Both the position numbers and the translations under genes were made by a program. Of a DNA stretch of 64,000 nt, positions 15,988-25,605 are shown one piece after another (position 1 is the stretch's first letter; every line of letters starts with the position of its first letter). Under the pieces are notes generated by a model, which saw nothing but the letters and a program-made list of their open reading frames with translations, ran no database searches and had not been told where the DNA came from. Source of the stretch: JBCBSK01 sp965250105 (lineage in GTDB: Bacteria; Pseudomonadota; Alphaproteobacteria; Rhizobiales; Tepidamorphaceae); assembly GCA_965250105.1 (NCBI GenBank), contig OZ252290.1:1860001-1924000 (forward strand), given 5' to 3'.

Positions 15988-16902
15988 TTACGCCACCGTG
16001 ATCGAGAACGCCTCTTCGGGCGTCATCACGAGGCCGGCGAACAGCCGGGCACAGACCAGAAGCACGAGCAGGGCGAGCAGGGCGCGCAGGGTGTCGGCCT
16101 TCAGCTTCTGGCCGGTGCGGGCGCCGATCTGCGCGCCGACCACGCCGCCGACCATCAACAGAAGCGCCAGCACGATATCGACGGTCTGGTTGGCCACCGC
16201 GTGCAGGAGCGTCGTGATGGCGGCGACGAAGACGATCTGGAACAGCGAGGTGCCGATCACCACCGATGTCGGCACGCGCAACAGATAGATCATCGCCGGC
16301 ACCATGATGAAGCCGCCGCCGACCCCCATGACCGCCGCCAGAATGCCGACCAGCGCGCCGAGCAGGATGACGGGAATGACGCTGACGAAGAGCTTGGAGC
16401 GCTTGAACTTCATCTTCAGCGGCAGGCGCTGGACGAATTTCAGATTGCCCGGCCGCCGCGCCGGAACCTCATTGCCGCGCAGCCGGTTGTGCAGCGTCTT
16501 GAGGCTTTCGACCAGCATCAGCGCGCCGACGATGCCGAGGAAGAAGACATAGGAAATCGACACCGCCGTATCGACATAGCCGAGCTCCAGAAGGAGCCGG
16601 AAAAGGGCGACCCCGATGACCGAGCCGATCACCCCGCCGATCAAGAGCATCCCGCCGAGCGGCAGGTCCACGCTGCCGCGCCGTAGATGGGCGATGGCGC
16701 CGGACACCGAGGCGGCGATCACCTGATTGGCGCCGGTCGCCACCGCGACCGCCGGCGAAATGCCGAGGAAGATCAGCAAGGGCGTGATCAGAAAACCGCC
16801 GCCGACGCCGAACATGCCCGACAGAAAGCCCACGGCCGCGCCCATGCCCACCAGGGTGAACATGTTGATGGCGATCTCGGCGACCGGAAGATAGATCTGC
16901 AT
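15988..16902 (-). CDS. TauE/SafE family sulfite/sulfonate exporter
   Basis: 304 residues with about eight membrane helices and the two related glycine-rich repeats of the family (MFGVGGGFLITPLLIF near residue 30 and VMGVGGGFIMVPAMIYLL near 195). TauE/SafE proteins move sulfite, sulfoacetate or related anions across the inner membrane. It is the first gene of a two-gene unit with the TIGR02186 protein (one-base gap). The substrate cannot be read from sequence. Confidence 0.9.
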   Translation of the reverse strand: MQIYLPVAEIAINMFTLVGMGAAVGFLSGMFGVGGGFLITPLLIFLGISPAVAVATGANQVIAASVSGAIAHLRRGSVDLPLGGMLLIGGVIGSVIGVALFRLLLELGYVDTAVSISYVFFLGIVGALMLVESLKTLHNRLRGNEVPARRPGNLKFVQRLPLKMKFKRSKLFVSVIPVILLGALVGILAAVMGVGGGFIMVPAMIYLLRVPTSVVIGTSLFQIVFVAAITTLLHAVANQTVDIVLALLLMVGGVVGAQIGARTGQKLKADTLRALLALLVLLVCARLFAGLVMTPEEAFSITVA

Positions 16903-17132
16903 CTCAGATCCGTGGGGCGGGCAAGGCCGATAGCGCGTATCGGCGCGGTCGAATGGCGGGGCGGGACAGGCCGCGCCCGGCTTGCGTTACGTTAAACGCT
17001 TCGGGTGGCGATCCGGTGTCGCCCCGCCCGAAGCGGCATTCAGTGTCTTTCGCTGCGGATATCGGAGCCTAAAGGGCGCGCTTCGCAAGCCCTTGTCAAC
17101 CATGGTAAATGCCGAAGGGCCGGTGGATGCTG

Positions 17133-20100
17133 CTAACCCGCCGCCTGCGACAGGCGCTGGATGAGATCTGGCGTTATCCGTCCGGTCTCCGGCAGCCCTT
17201 CGCGGCTTTCGAAGGCGCGCACGGCCTGACGCGTGCGCGGACCGACGATGCCGTCGGGCGGGCCGGGGTCGAAGCCGAGCTTCTGCAGCAGGAACTGGGC
17301 GGCCGCGATCATCTGCGGCCCGTCGATCCGGGGCGGCGCGGCCGGGGCGCCGTCGCCCCAGCCGTCGGGCGCGACGGTGACGACATTGGCGCTTTCGTCG
17401 AGCGGTTGCGGGCGCCACGAATCGACGCCGGCGCGGGCCGTGGCAAGGGTCGCCGAATCGAGCTGGGCCGCGATCTCGTCACGCTTCTTGGCCGCTTCGC
17501 CGTCGCCGGTGGCGGCCGCGATGGCGAGCCATTTATAGGCCTCGGCCAGATCGCGCTCGACGCCGAGCCCGCGCGCATAAAGGATCGCCATGTTGAACTG
17601 GCTGTCGCGCAGGCCCCGCTCGGCGGCCGCCAGGAACCAGCGCGACGCGGTGTCGTAATTCGGCTCGCCGAAGGCGCCCTGCGCGTTCATGACCGCCAGA
17701 TTGTGCATGGCGTTGCGATTGCCACTTTCGGCGGCACGAGTATACCAGAGTTCCGCCATGCGCGGATCGCGATCGATGCCCCGGCCGCGCTCATACATGC
17801 TGGCGAGACGGTGCTGGGCCGGCGCGAAGCCCTGCGTGGCGGCGGCGCGATACCAGGCCATGGCGGCGGGGAGATCCTGCGCCACGCCACGCCCTTCCAT
17901 ATAGCGCGTCGCGACCTCGAACTGGGCCTCAGCATCGCCGGCCTCGGCGGCGTCGCGCAGGCCCTCGGGCCCGATCGCCTCCGGCAGCGTCGACAGATCG
18001 AGCGCCTGGCCGATGTCGAGCGGCGGCGTCACACGATCCGCCGATGGCGCGGCGCGATCGGGGATCGCATGGGTGATGAGGTCGTCCGCGTCCGTCGCGA
18101 CCGGCGCTGCCTGGGCAGCGACCGGGGTGAGGGGCGGCGCGGCCCCCGATGCTGCGCCGGCGGCGCCATCCGTGGCCTGGTCCGCCGGCGCCGACGGAAT
18201 GTCGATGGACCGGGGCGGATTGACGATCGGCGCGGCAATGGCATCGGCTGGCGCGGTGTCGTTTGCTACTGCGCCGGTGAGGGCGCCGGAGACGGATTGG
18301 CCTGAAACAGCGCTATCCGAGGTGGTTGTCCCGCCGCCCGGCACGGCGGCGTCGTCCGTGATCGGTATCGCCGGCGTTTCCGTCGCCTCATTCACTGCTG
18401 GCGCGGCCGGTTCGGCTGGCGCGCTCGGCGCCGCCCGCGCGGCCGGCTCGGTCTGTTCGGCGGCGGGTGGCGTGGCGGTCTCCGCCGGCGCCGTTCCGTC
18501 GAGCGCCATGCCCGCCAGCCGGATGCCGCCGATGATCAGCAGAACGACGGCGGTGCCGACGAGCAGCTTGCGGCGATGCTTGTCGATGGTCTGGAGCAGG
18601 CCGAGCCGGGGCGCGTCGTCATCCGTATCGCCACCCCATTTGCGGGTCTTTCCCTTGATCGCCGTCAGCGCGTCGGGATCGGCATCCTGCCGGGCGGCCT
18701 GGGCGGCGCGCCGCGCGGCGGTGAGGAAATCGGTCTTGGCGTCGGCCTCCGTGGCCGGCGCGTCGGCCGCCACGTCGCCGGTGCGGACCTGGCCTGTCGC
18801 CTTCGCCGACAGACGGCCGGTATAGGGTTCGCGCGACCCCGGCTTCAGCGGGGTGTCGTCATCGACACCCTCGACCGGTGGCGGAATGGTCGTATCGTCG
18901 TCGATGAAGACCGGGCCGTCGCGGTCGACCGCGTCGAGAAGCTCGATCGAGGACTTGAACTGGTCCATCGCCTCGGCGGCGGACTGCTCGACCGCCTCGG
19001 GCGGCGCGGCCGGCGGCGTTTCCGCTGCCTTGCGACCGAAGCCGAACAGTCCGCGCCCGGCCGGCTTCGCCGCCGCATCGTTCCCTATGTCATCGCGTGC
19101 GTCATCGGACACGTCTCCGGCATCCGTCCGGTCGACGACGAGATCGGCGCGCGTCCCCTCGGGCCTGTCGGACAGGGCGCCGTCGACCTCGTCTTCGAGA
19201 TCGGCCAGCCGGTTAACGATCTTCGACAGCGTCAGGCTGACGGTGTCGAGCGCGGTTTCGGTGCGCTTGCTGGCGGCTTCGCCGGCCTCGCGCAGGGCGG
19301 CGATGTCGGCGGTCAGCGCGGCCGCCACCGTGCCGTCTAGGCCACCTCCCTCGCCGGTCGTCCGAAGCGCCTTGGCGACGGCCTGTTCGGCGGCCTTCGT
19401 CGCGGTGTCGACGATATCCTGGCGCATGGCGTCGAGCCGCTCGGTCAGCGCGCTCATGCCGCCCTCGAGCCCGCCGAGACGGTCGATCTGACCGCCGGCG
19501 GTGCCCAGCCGTTCGGCCAGGTCGGCGATGGTGCGTTCGAGCTGGCCGAGATCGTGGGCGCCGATGCCGCCGGTCTTGTCGAGGCTGTCGGCGAGTTTCT
19601 CGATCTGGCCTTCGAGGGCGCGGATGGCCGGCGCGTCGTCCGGCGCCGGCGTCGCCTGGGCGATATCCTCGAGCCGGGCGGTGATGGCGGCGAGCTGGCG
19701 ATGCAGCGCGGTGATGGCGGCCGGGTCGCCGGGGCCCGACAGGGCGTCGAGCCGCGCGGTCAGGTCACCGAGCCTCGTTTCGATCGGCGACAGGTCGATC
19801 ACGGCCGGCGTGCCATCGCCCTTGTCGAGGGTCTCGATCTGCCGGCCGAGATCGGCGATCTGCTCGGCCAGCGGCGACAAGGCGTCGGCGCCTAGGCCAG
19901 GGCCGCTCGCCTCCATCCGCGCCGCGATGCGGCCGAGCGTGTCGTCGATCGCGTTGAAGCGCGGCGCGTAGTCGATCGTCAGCGCTCGGTCGATGCGCTC
20001 CGACAGCGACAGAAGATCCTTGCGCAGCCCAGCGATGCCAGTGCCATGGGTTTCCTCGATGCGATCGAGCCGCGCGGCCAAGATGTCAAGATCGGCCTCG

Positions 20101-21161
20101 AAGCGGCTCGCCGCCGGATTGTCGGCGGCATCGAGCTTGCGGGTCAGGTCGAACACCGCCTCGCGCAGATGGGTGACCTCGGCCTTGAGCGTGCGTTCGA
20201 CGGCCTCGCGGATTTCCTCGGCCATCGCCCGCGCCTCGTCGACATCGCGCACCTGACCGGTCGAGACCGCGTCACGCAGCGTGTCGAGCTGCGCCTTGAA
20301 CTGGCTGGCGGTCTCGTAGGGCACGCCGTCGAGCCGTTTCTGGATCGTGGCGATATCGGCCTTGAGATCGCGGATCGCGCCGACGCCCGACCGCTTCAGC
20401 CCGCCGATGGCGCCGTCGAGGCGATCGGCGACGGCGCGCACATTGTCCGCCAGTGGCAGCATGGCGTCGTCGGCGGGTCCGCCCTGGGCGAAGCGGCGCT
20501 CGTCGATCTGGCTTTCGAGCCGTTCGGTGAACTGCCGGAACCGGCGGTCCATGTCGGCGGACTGCGCGGTCGACAGGTTTTCGAGATCGCTCGACAGGGC
20601 GTCCTGGCGCGTGACCTGGTCCTGCTGGGCGGCCGTCAGGCGGTCGACGACGCCGGCGAGGCGTTCCTCGAGCCGTTCGAAGCGCTGTTCGATCACCGCG
20701 CCGAGATCGCGGTCCTGTCCGGTGCCGGTCGTCGGCCGCGCGGACGGTGCCGGCTCGACCGCCCGGCCGGGCGCGCCATGGGTGGCGACCTGTTCGGCAT
20801 TGCGCGAGATCCGTTCCAGCCGCTCGCCGATGGCGCGCAGCGCGCCCATGGTCGCATCGTTGTGGGGCACGATATCGCCATGGGGCGCGGCGTCATGCGC
20901 CGCGGCACCATTGGCCGCGTGCCGGTCCTGGGCGGCGACGAGGTCGGACAGATGGTCCTCGATCAGGTCGAGGCGCTGGGCGATATCGTCCTCGGCCGTC
21001 AGGCCGTGCTTGACGAGAAGCGACCGGTCATGGCTCGCCGCCAGCTTGTCGAGCGCTTCCGACAGGGTCAAATCGCCGATGCGCATCTGCGACGCATCGG
21101 CCGCGCGACCGGCGCCAGACGGTTGCCGGAGCGTTGCGGTGGCGAAGGAGCGTCGTGACAT
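17133..21161 (-). CDS. PodJ-like protein: coiled coil, membrane helix, Sel1 repeats and peptidoglycan-binding domain
   Basis: 1342 residues. About residues 65-690 are heptad-rich coiled coil with many LxxLxxRL-type repeats, a charged linker follows, and one membrane helix sits near 865-890 (LLVGTAVVLLIIGG). Beyond it is an Ala/Pro-rich stretch, then four Sel1/TPR-like repeats (about 1065-1220; e.g. AQFEVATRYMEGRGV) and a C-terminal PG_binding_1 domain (about 1278-1342; KLGFDPGPPDGIVGPRT). This architecture, cytoplasmic coiled coil plus periplasmic Sel1 and peptidoglycan binding, is that of the polarity factor PodJ of Caulobacter and Agrobacterium. A homologous role in pole or division-site organisation is inferred. 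It is transcribed alone; a candidate CtrA site lies upstream. Confidence 0.85.
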   Translation of the reverse strand: MSRRSFATATLRQPSGAGRAADASQMRIGDLTLSEALDKLAASHDRSLLVKHGLTAEDDIAQRLDLIEDHLSDLVAAQDRHAANGAAAHDAAPHGDIVPHNDATMGALRAIGERLERISRNAEQVATHGAPGRAVEPAPSARPTTGTGQDRDLGAVIEQRFERLEERLAGVVDRLTAAQQDQVTRQDALSSDLENLSTAQSADMDRRFRQFTERLESQIDERRFAQGGPADDAMLPLADNVRAVADRLDGAIGGLKRSGVGAIRDLKADIATIQKRLDGVPYETASQFKAQLDTLRDAVSTGQVRDVDEARAMAEEIREAVERTLKAEVTHLREAVFDLTRKLDAADNPAASRFEADLDILAARLDRIEETHGTGIAGLRKDLLSLSERIDRALTIDYAPRFNAIDDTLGRIAARMEASGPGLGADALSPLAEQIADLGRQIETLDKGDGTPAVIDLSPIETRLGDLTARLDALSGPGDPAAITALHRQLAAITARLEDIAQATPAPDDAPAIRALEGQIEKLADSLDKTGGIGAHDLGQLERTIADLAERLGTAGGQIDRLGGLEGGMSALTERLDAMRQDIVDTATKAAEQAVAKALRTTGEGGGLDGTVAAALTADIAALREAGEAASKRTETALDTVSLTLSKIVNRLADLEDEVDGALSDRPEGTRADLVVDRTDAGDVSDDARDDIGNDAAAKPAGRGLFGFGRKAAETPPAAPPEAVEQSAAEAMDQFKSSIELLDAVDRDGPVFIDDDTTIPPPVEGVDDDTPLKPGSREPYTGRLSAKATGQVRTGDVAADAPATEADAKTDFLTAARRAAQAARQDADPDALTAIKGKTRKWGGDTDDDAPRLGLLQTIDKHRRKLLVGTAVVLLIIGGIRLAGMALDGTAPAETATPPAAEQTEPAARAAPSAPAEPAAPAVNEATETPAIPITDDAAVPGGGTTTSDSAVSGQSVSGALTGAVANDTAPADAIAAPIVNPPRSIDIPSAPADQATDGAAGAASGAAPPLTPVAAQAAPVATDADDLITHAIPDRAAPSADRVTPPLDIGQALDLSTLPEAIGPEGLRDAAEAGDAEAQFEVATRYMEGRGVAQDLPAAMAWYRAAATQGFAPAQHRLASMYERGRGIDRDPRMAELWYTRAAESGNRNAMHNLAVMNAQGAFGEPNYDTASRWFLAAAERGLRDSQFNMAILYARGLGVERDLAEAYKWLAIAAATGDGEAAKKRDEIAAQLDSATLATARAGVDSWRPQPLDESANVVTVAPDGWGDGAPAAPPRIDGPQMIAAAQFLLQKLGFDPGPPDGIVGPRTRQAVRAFESREGLPETGRITPDLIQRLSQAAG

Positions 21162-21246
21162 CTGGGACCCCGGCTGCGGGCGGTGACGGTTCTCGGGCGG
21201 CGACGGCCGGTGCCGAATGGTTAGGAGAAGGTTTCCCGCCGCATGG

Positions 21247-21261
21247 TAAATGTCAGGTTAA
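21247..21261 (-). promoter_or_regulatory. Candidate CtrA-binding site upstream of the PodJ-like gene
   Basis: On the minus strand the sequence reads TTAACCTGACATTTAC, one mismatch from the CtrA consensus TTAA-N7-TTAAC. It lies about 86-100 bases before the start at 21161, a normal promoter distance. CtrA controls polar-development genes in alphaproteobacteria. The 267-base gap also serves the divergent acyl-CoA dehydrogenase gene. Confidence 0.4.
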
Positions 21262-21428
21262 GGCGACGGCTCTTTTGTCTCGATCCGCGACAGAACGGCG
21301 CCATCCAGGCACCGTGACCGGAGCCGGGCGGTTTTGCTTGGCGAAGCATGCCGGGCTGCCCCATATTGAAGCCATCACCGCCCCGAGGGCCGGTGGTCCA
21401 TCAGGCCGAACCCGTCGGGAGACCGCTC

Positions 21429-23234
21429 ATGCCGACCTATCAAGCGCCGGTGCGCGATGCGCTGTTCCTGCTCGAAGACGTGTTCGACATGTCGCGCTAC
21501 GGCAATGTGCCCTCCTTCGCGCTCGCCACGCCCGATGTGGTGCGGGCCGTGCTCGACGAGGCGGCGAAGCTCGCCGAGGACGTCATCCAGCCGACCAATG
21601 CGACCGGCGACCGCCAGGGCTGCGCCCGCCATGACGACGGCAGCGTCACGACGCCGGACGGGTTCAAGGCCGCCTATGACGCCTTCGCCGACGGCGGCTG
21701 GATCGGGCTCAGCGCCGATCCCGAACATGGCGGGCAGGGCCTGCCCTTCACGCTGAATGCGCTGATCACCGAATTCGCCACCTCGGCCAATATGGCGTTC
21801 GCCATGTATCCCGGCCTGTCGCAGGGCGCGATCTCGGCGCTAACGCTGCACGGGTCGGAGGACCAGAAGAAGACCTATCTGCCGCATCTGGTGTCCGGGC
21901 GCTGGTCGGGCACGATGAACCTGACCGAACCCCATTGCGGCACCGATCTCGGCCTGTTGAAGACCAAGGCCGTGCCGCAGCCCGATGGCAGCTACAAGCT
22001 GACCGGGCAGAAGATCTTCATCTCCTCCGGCGAGCACGATCTGACCGAGAACATCGTGCATCTCGTCCTTGCGCGTATCGAGGGCGCGCCGGAGGGCACC
22101 AAGGGAATCTCGCTTTTCGTGGTGCCGAAATTCCTGCCCGACGGCGCGAATGGCACTTCAGGGATCGGGGCGCGTAACGGGCTTGCCTGCGGCGCGCTCG
22201 AAGAGAAGATGGGCATCCACGGCAACGCCACCTGCGTGATGAATTATGACGACGCGACCGGCTGGCTCGTCGGCGAGGAGAACAAGGGCTTGAGAGCCAT
22301 GTTCACCATGATGAACGAGGCGCGGCTGGCGGTCGGCATCCAGGGTCTGGCGCTGTCCGAGGTGGCCTATCAGAACGCCGTCGACTATGCCCGCGACAGG
22401 CGCCAGGGGCGCGCGCTGTCGGGCGTCAAGGATCCCGACGCGCCGGCCGATCCGATCATCGTCCATCCCGACATCCGCCGCGCGCTGATGACGATTCGCG
22501 CGCTCAATGAAGGCGGCCGGGCGCTGGTCATCTGGTCGGCGCTCGCCGGCGACCGGGCGCGACATGCGCCCGAGGCCGACGAAAAGCGCAAGGCGGACGA
22601 TCTTCTCGGGCTGCTGACGCCGGTGATCAAGGGCGTTCTGACCGATCGCGGCTTCGACAATACGGTGATGGCGCAGCAGGTTTTCGGCGGTCACGGCTAT
22701 GTCGCCGAATGGGGCATGGAACAGTTCGTGCGCGATGCCCGCATCGCCATGATCTATGAAGGCGCCAATGGGATCCAGGCGCTCGACCTCGTTGGCCGCA
22801 AGCTGCCCAAGGACGGCGGCAGGGCGATGATGGCCTTCTTCGCCGAACTCACCGGCTTTCTCAAGGAGCGCGAGACCGACGCCGGCATGGCGCCCTTCGT
22901 CGGGCCCCTCTCGGCGGCCGCCGGCGACCTCGAAAAAGCGACCATGTGGTTCATGCAGAACGCGCTCGCCAAGCCCGACAATGCGGGCGCCGGCGCGACC
23001 GACTACATGCACCTCTTCGGCCTCGTCGCACTCGGCTATATGTGGGCCATGATGGCGGAGACGGCGCTGCGCAAACAGGCCGCACCGAACGGCGCCGATC
23101 CGGACTTCCTGACCCAGAAGCTGGTCGTGGCGCGGTTCTTCATGGAACGGCTTCTGCCCGAGACCCGGACCCGGCTGAAGCGCATCGAGGCCGGCGCGGA
23201 CACGCTGATGGATCTCCCCGCCGAGGCCTTCTGA
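21429..23234 (+). CDS. Acyl-CoA dehydrogenase with C-terminal extension
   Basis: 601 residues, longer than the common 380-residue enzyme, matching the class with an extra C-terminal domain used on long-chain acyl-CoA. FAD/substrate segments NLTEPHCGTDLG, TGQKIFIS and the catalytic-glutamate region MIYEGANGIQALDLVGRKL are present; VFGGHGY precedes it. Starts at 21429 (MPTYQAP), preceded by GGGAGA; 27 upstream codons would read through leader sequence. A thiolase gene follows after 51 bases, so the pair likely forms a beta-oxidation operon. Confidence 0.93.
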   Translation: MPTYQAPVRDALFLLEDVFDMSRYGNVPSFALATPDVVRAVLDEAAKLAEDVIQPTNATGDRQGCARHDDGSVTTPDGFKAAYDAFADGGWIGLSADPEHGGQGLPFTLNALITEFATSANMAFAMYPGLSQGAISALTLHGSEDQKKTYLPHLVSGRWSGTMNLTEPHCGTDLGLLKTKAVPQPDGSYKLTGQKIFISSGEHDLTENIVHLVLARIEGAPEGTKGISLFVVPKFLPDGANGTSGIGARNGLACGALEEKMGIHGNATCVMNYDDATGWLVGEENKGLRAMFTMMNEARLAVGIQGLALSEVAYQNAVDYARDRRQGRALSGVKDPDAPADPIIVHPDIRRALMTIRALNEGGRALVIWSALAGDRARHAPEADEKRKADDLLGLLTPVIKGVLTDRGFDNTVMAQQVFGGHGYVAEWGMEQFVRDARIAMIYEGANGIQALDLVGRKLPKDGGRAMMAFFAELTGFLKERETDAGMAPFVGPLSAAAGDLEKATMWFMQNALAKPDNAGAGATDYMHLFGLVALGYMWAMMAETALRKQAAPNGADPDFLTQKLVVARFFMERLLPETRTRLKRIEAGADTLMDLPAEAF

Positions 23235-23285
23235 GCACATGCCCCCCCGATCGCCCACGGTATCCGGCCTGAAAGGACCGACCGA

Positions 23286-24491
23286 ATGACCGACTGCTAC
23301 ATCTATGACGCGGTGCGCACGCCGCGCGGGCGCGGCAAGCCGGACGGGTCGTTGCATGAATGCACGGCACTCCATCTCGCCAGGACGGCGCTCGACGCCA
23401 TCCGCGACCGCAACGATCTCGACACGGCCCAGGTCGACGATGTCGTGCTCGGCTGCGTCGACCCGATCGGCGAGCAGGGCGGCGACATCGCCCGCGCCGC
23501 GGTCTTCGCGTCGGGCTACGGCAATCACGTGCCGGGCATCCAGATCAACCGGTTCTGCGCCTCGGGCCTCGAAGCGGTGAACTTCGCCGCGTCCCGCGTC
23601 ATGGCCGGGCAATATGACATGGCGGTCGCCGGCGGCGTCGAATCGATGAGCCGCATCCCGATGGGATCGTCGGGCGCGGCACTCGCCGCCGATCCGGTCG
23701 CCGCATTGCCCGGCTATTTCATCCCGCAGGGCATCGCCGCCGATCTGATCGCAACGAAATACGGTTTTTCGCGCGATGATGTCGACGCCTTCGCCGTCGA
23801 CAGCCAGACGCGCGCCAAAACGGCCTGGGACGAGGGCCGGTTCGATGGCTCGGTGGTGCCCGTCCGCGACATCAACGGCATGACCATCGCCGATCGCGAC
23901 GAGCATCTGCGCGAAACCAGCATGCAGTCGCTCGGCGGGCTCAACGCCTCCTTCGGACAATTGGGCAAGATGGCCGGTTTCGATGCCGTCGCCATCCAGG
24001 CGCATCCCGAGATCGAGGCGATCGATCATGTCCATCACGCGGGCAATTCGTCGGGCATCGTCGACGGTGCCGCGGCCGTGCTGCTGGGCTCCAAGGAAGC
24101 CGGCACGGCGGCCGGCGTCGCGCCGCGGGCGCGGATCCGCGCCTTCGCCACGATCGGTTCGGACCCCGCGCTGCAACTGACCGGGCCGGTCGACGTCACC
24201 GAAAAGCTCTTCGCGCGCACCGGCATGAGCTTCGACGATATCGATCTCGTCGAGATCAACGAGGCGTTCTCGTCGATCGTGCTGCGCTATCGGCAGGCCT
24301 TCGATCTCGATCCGGCGATCGTCAACGTCAATGGCGGCGCCATCGCCATGGGTCATCCGCTGGGCGCGACCGGCGCGATGATCCTCGGCACCGCGCTCGA
24401 CGAACTCGAACGCCAGGACAAGGACACGGCGCTGGTCACGCTCTGCGTCGCCGCCGGCATGGGGGCAGTCACCGTCATCGAGCGGGTTTAG
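23286..24491 (+). CDS. Acetyl-CoA C-acyltransferase (beta-oxidation thiolase, FadA-type)
   Basis: 401 residues. The acyl-accepting cysteine is C91 in NRFCASG, the conserved histidine lies in GGAIAMGHPLGATGA, and the second catalytic cysteine is in LCVAAGMG near the C terminus (the usual CxGGG is CVAAG here). It cleaves 3-ketoacyl-CoA in the last step of beta-oxidation. Located between an acyl-CoA dehydrogenase and, after an inverted EAL gene, the multifunctional hydratase/dehydrogenase. A GAAAGGA ribosome site is ten bases upstream. Degradative rather than biosynthetic thiolase is inferred from context. Confidence 0.92.
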   Translation: MTDCYIYDAVRTPRGRGKPDGSLHECTALHLARTALDAIRDRNDLDTAQVDDVVLGCVDPIGEQGGDIARAAVFASGYGNHVPGIQINRFCASGLEAVNFAASRVMAGQYDMAVAGGVESMSRIPMGSSGAALAADPVAALPGYFIPQGIAADLIATKYGFSRDDVDAFAVDSQTRAKTAWDEGRFDGSVVPVRDINGMTIADRDEHLRETSMQSLGGLNASFGQLGKMAGFDAVAIQAHPEIEAIDHVHHAGNSSGIVDGAAAVLLGSKEAGTAAGVAPRARIRAFATIGSDPALQLTGPVDVTEKLFARTGMSFDDIDLVEINEAFSSIVLRYRQAFDLDPAIVNVNGGAIAMGHPLGATGAMILGTALDELERQDKDTALVTLCVAAGMGAVTVIERV

Positions 24492-24500
24492 GACCCTGCC

Positions 24501-25289
24501 TCAGGCTCTGGCGGCTTTGGCCATGTCCTGAGCGGTGAGATCGGGATAGGTCACCTCGGGCAGCGCCTCGAAGGCCGGCCGGGCGAACAGATAGCCCTGG
24601 AACAGCGTGATGCCGAGGTCGCGCAGGGCGCGGTATTCCGACATGGTCTCGACGCCTTCGGCGATGACCTCGATGCCGAGCGCGTCGGCCGTTGTCACGA
24701 TGCCCTTGACGATGGCGCGGCGCGCCAGATCGACGTCGAGATGGTGGACGAGCTTCATGTCGATCTTGATGATGTCCGGCTGGAAATCGGCCAGCAGGCC
24801 GAGGCCGGCATAGCCGTCGCCGAAATCGTCGATCGCCGTCTTCAGGCCGAAGGCGCGATAGGCGGCGATGATCTCCTTGATCTTGCCGGTATCGGCGACC
24901 TCTTCCTGTTCGGTGAGCTCGAAGATGATGCGGTTCACCGGGAAGCCGAAATCGGCGGCCGCCTTGAGCGAGGCGCGCAGGCAGGCCGCCGGCTGGTAGA
25001 TCACATTGGGCAGGAAATTGATCGACAGCTTCTCGTCGCCGCCTTCGGGAAACAGCCGCGACGCGAGTTCGATCGCCGTCACCCGGCAGATCTGGTCGAA
25101 CTGGTAGCGGTTGTCGTCGTTGACCCGGCTCAGAACGGTGTCCGCGCCCGACCCGTCGCAGTCGCGCACTAGCGCCTCATAGGCGAAGACCTTGCCGCGC
25201 GCGACATCGACGATCGGCTGGAAGGCCATGGTGAAGGTGAAGCCGAGCGGCGGACGATCCTGGCAGAACTTGCATTTCGGCAGCGACAT
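24501..25289 (-). CDS. EAL-domain cyclic-di-GMP phosphodiesterase, soluble, with N-terminal CxxC
   Basis: 262 residues, almost only an EAL domain. Motifs are intact: YEALVRD, NFLPN, FELTEQ, AIDDFGDGYAGL, KIDMKLV and AEGVET, so activity is likely. The N terminus MSLPKCKFCQDRPP holds a CxxC pair that may bind metal or form a disulfide. No membrane segment or sensor domain. I chose 25289 as start, where GGGTGG lies just upstream, over 25313 which lacks a ribosome site. It is inverted between the thiolase (9-base convergent gap) and fadJ-like genes and interrupts that pathway cluster. Confidence 0.9.
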   Translation of the reverse strand: MSLPKCKFCQDRPPLGFTFTMAFQPIVDVARGKVFAYEALVRDCDGSGADTVLSRVNDDNRYQFDQICRVTAIELASRLFPEGGDEKLSINFLPNVIYQPAACLRASLKAAADFGFPVNRIIFELTEQEEVADTGKIKEIIAAYRAFGLKTAIDDFGDGYAGLGLLADFQPDIIKIDMKLVHHLDVDLARRAIVKGIVTTADALGIEVIAEGVETMSEYRALRDLGITLFQGYLFARPAFEALPEVTYPDLTAQDMAKAARA

Positions 25290-25605
25290 TGGGGCCACCC
25301 TTTCGGGTCTCACATTAAGAAGAACATGAAAATTGACGTAAAATCATAACGAAGCGTTTCCTCTCCTTTTGCGTGTGCATGTGCACTTAATGGTTGCATC
25401 TTTTTGACCAACAAAGTCCTAACGCCCGATTCGGCCGTCCCGCGTCGCCACAGATGGCGGCCCTGAAACGCCGCCGCTGCGCGCCAGCCCGCTGGGGCGC
25501 TCCGCCCGTTCATGTTGTCGCGATGCGGGATGCGAAACCGGTTTCCACGCCCGCCGGAATTGCCTAGATTCCTCTCGCTGTCGGAAGCTGGAGCAGTATC
25601 GGACC
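25290..25605. other. Divergent intergenic region between EAL gene and FadJ-type gene
   Basis: 316 bases without a gene. The EAL side is AT-rich and carries a palindrome GTGCA-TG-TGCAC at 25375-25386, a possible operator about 86 bases before the EAL start. The right half contains a partial mosaic repeat (25531-25567). No clear sigma-70 promoter could be assigned. Confidence 0.5.
25531..25567. repeat. Partial RIME-like repeat, copy 3
   Basis: On the minus strand it reads CTAGGCAATTCCGGCGGGCG and on through GAAACCGGTTTCGCA, matching the first half of the elements at 15051 and 44751 (CTAG-CAATTCCAGCG and GGTTTCGCG). The second half with the GTTAGAG core and the hairpin is absent. It sits 39 bases before the FadJ-type start. 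Confidence 0.65.

Noticed and set aside
16984..16999. GCGTT-ACGTTA-AACGC inverted repeat upstream of TauE/SafE
   Set aside because: Only five-base arms; too weak to call an operator without a second copy.
22158..24356. 732-codon open frame on the minus strand across the acyl-CoA dehydrogenase and thiolase genes
   Set aside because: Antisense to two strongly conserved genes; Arg/His/Asp-rich with no family motif. A product of high-GC codon bias.
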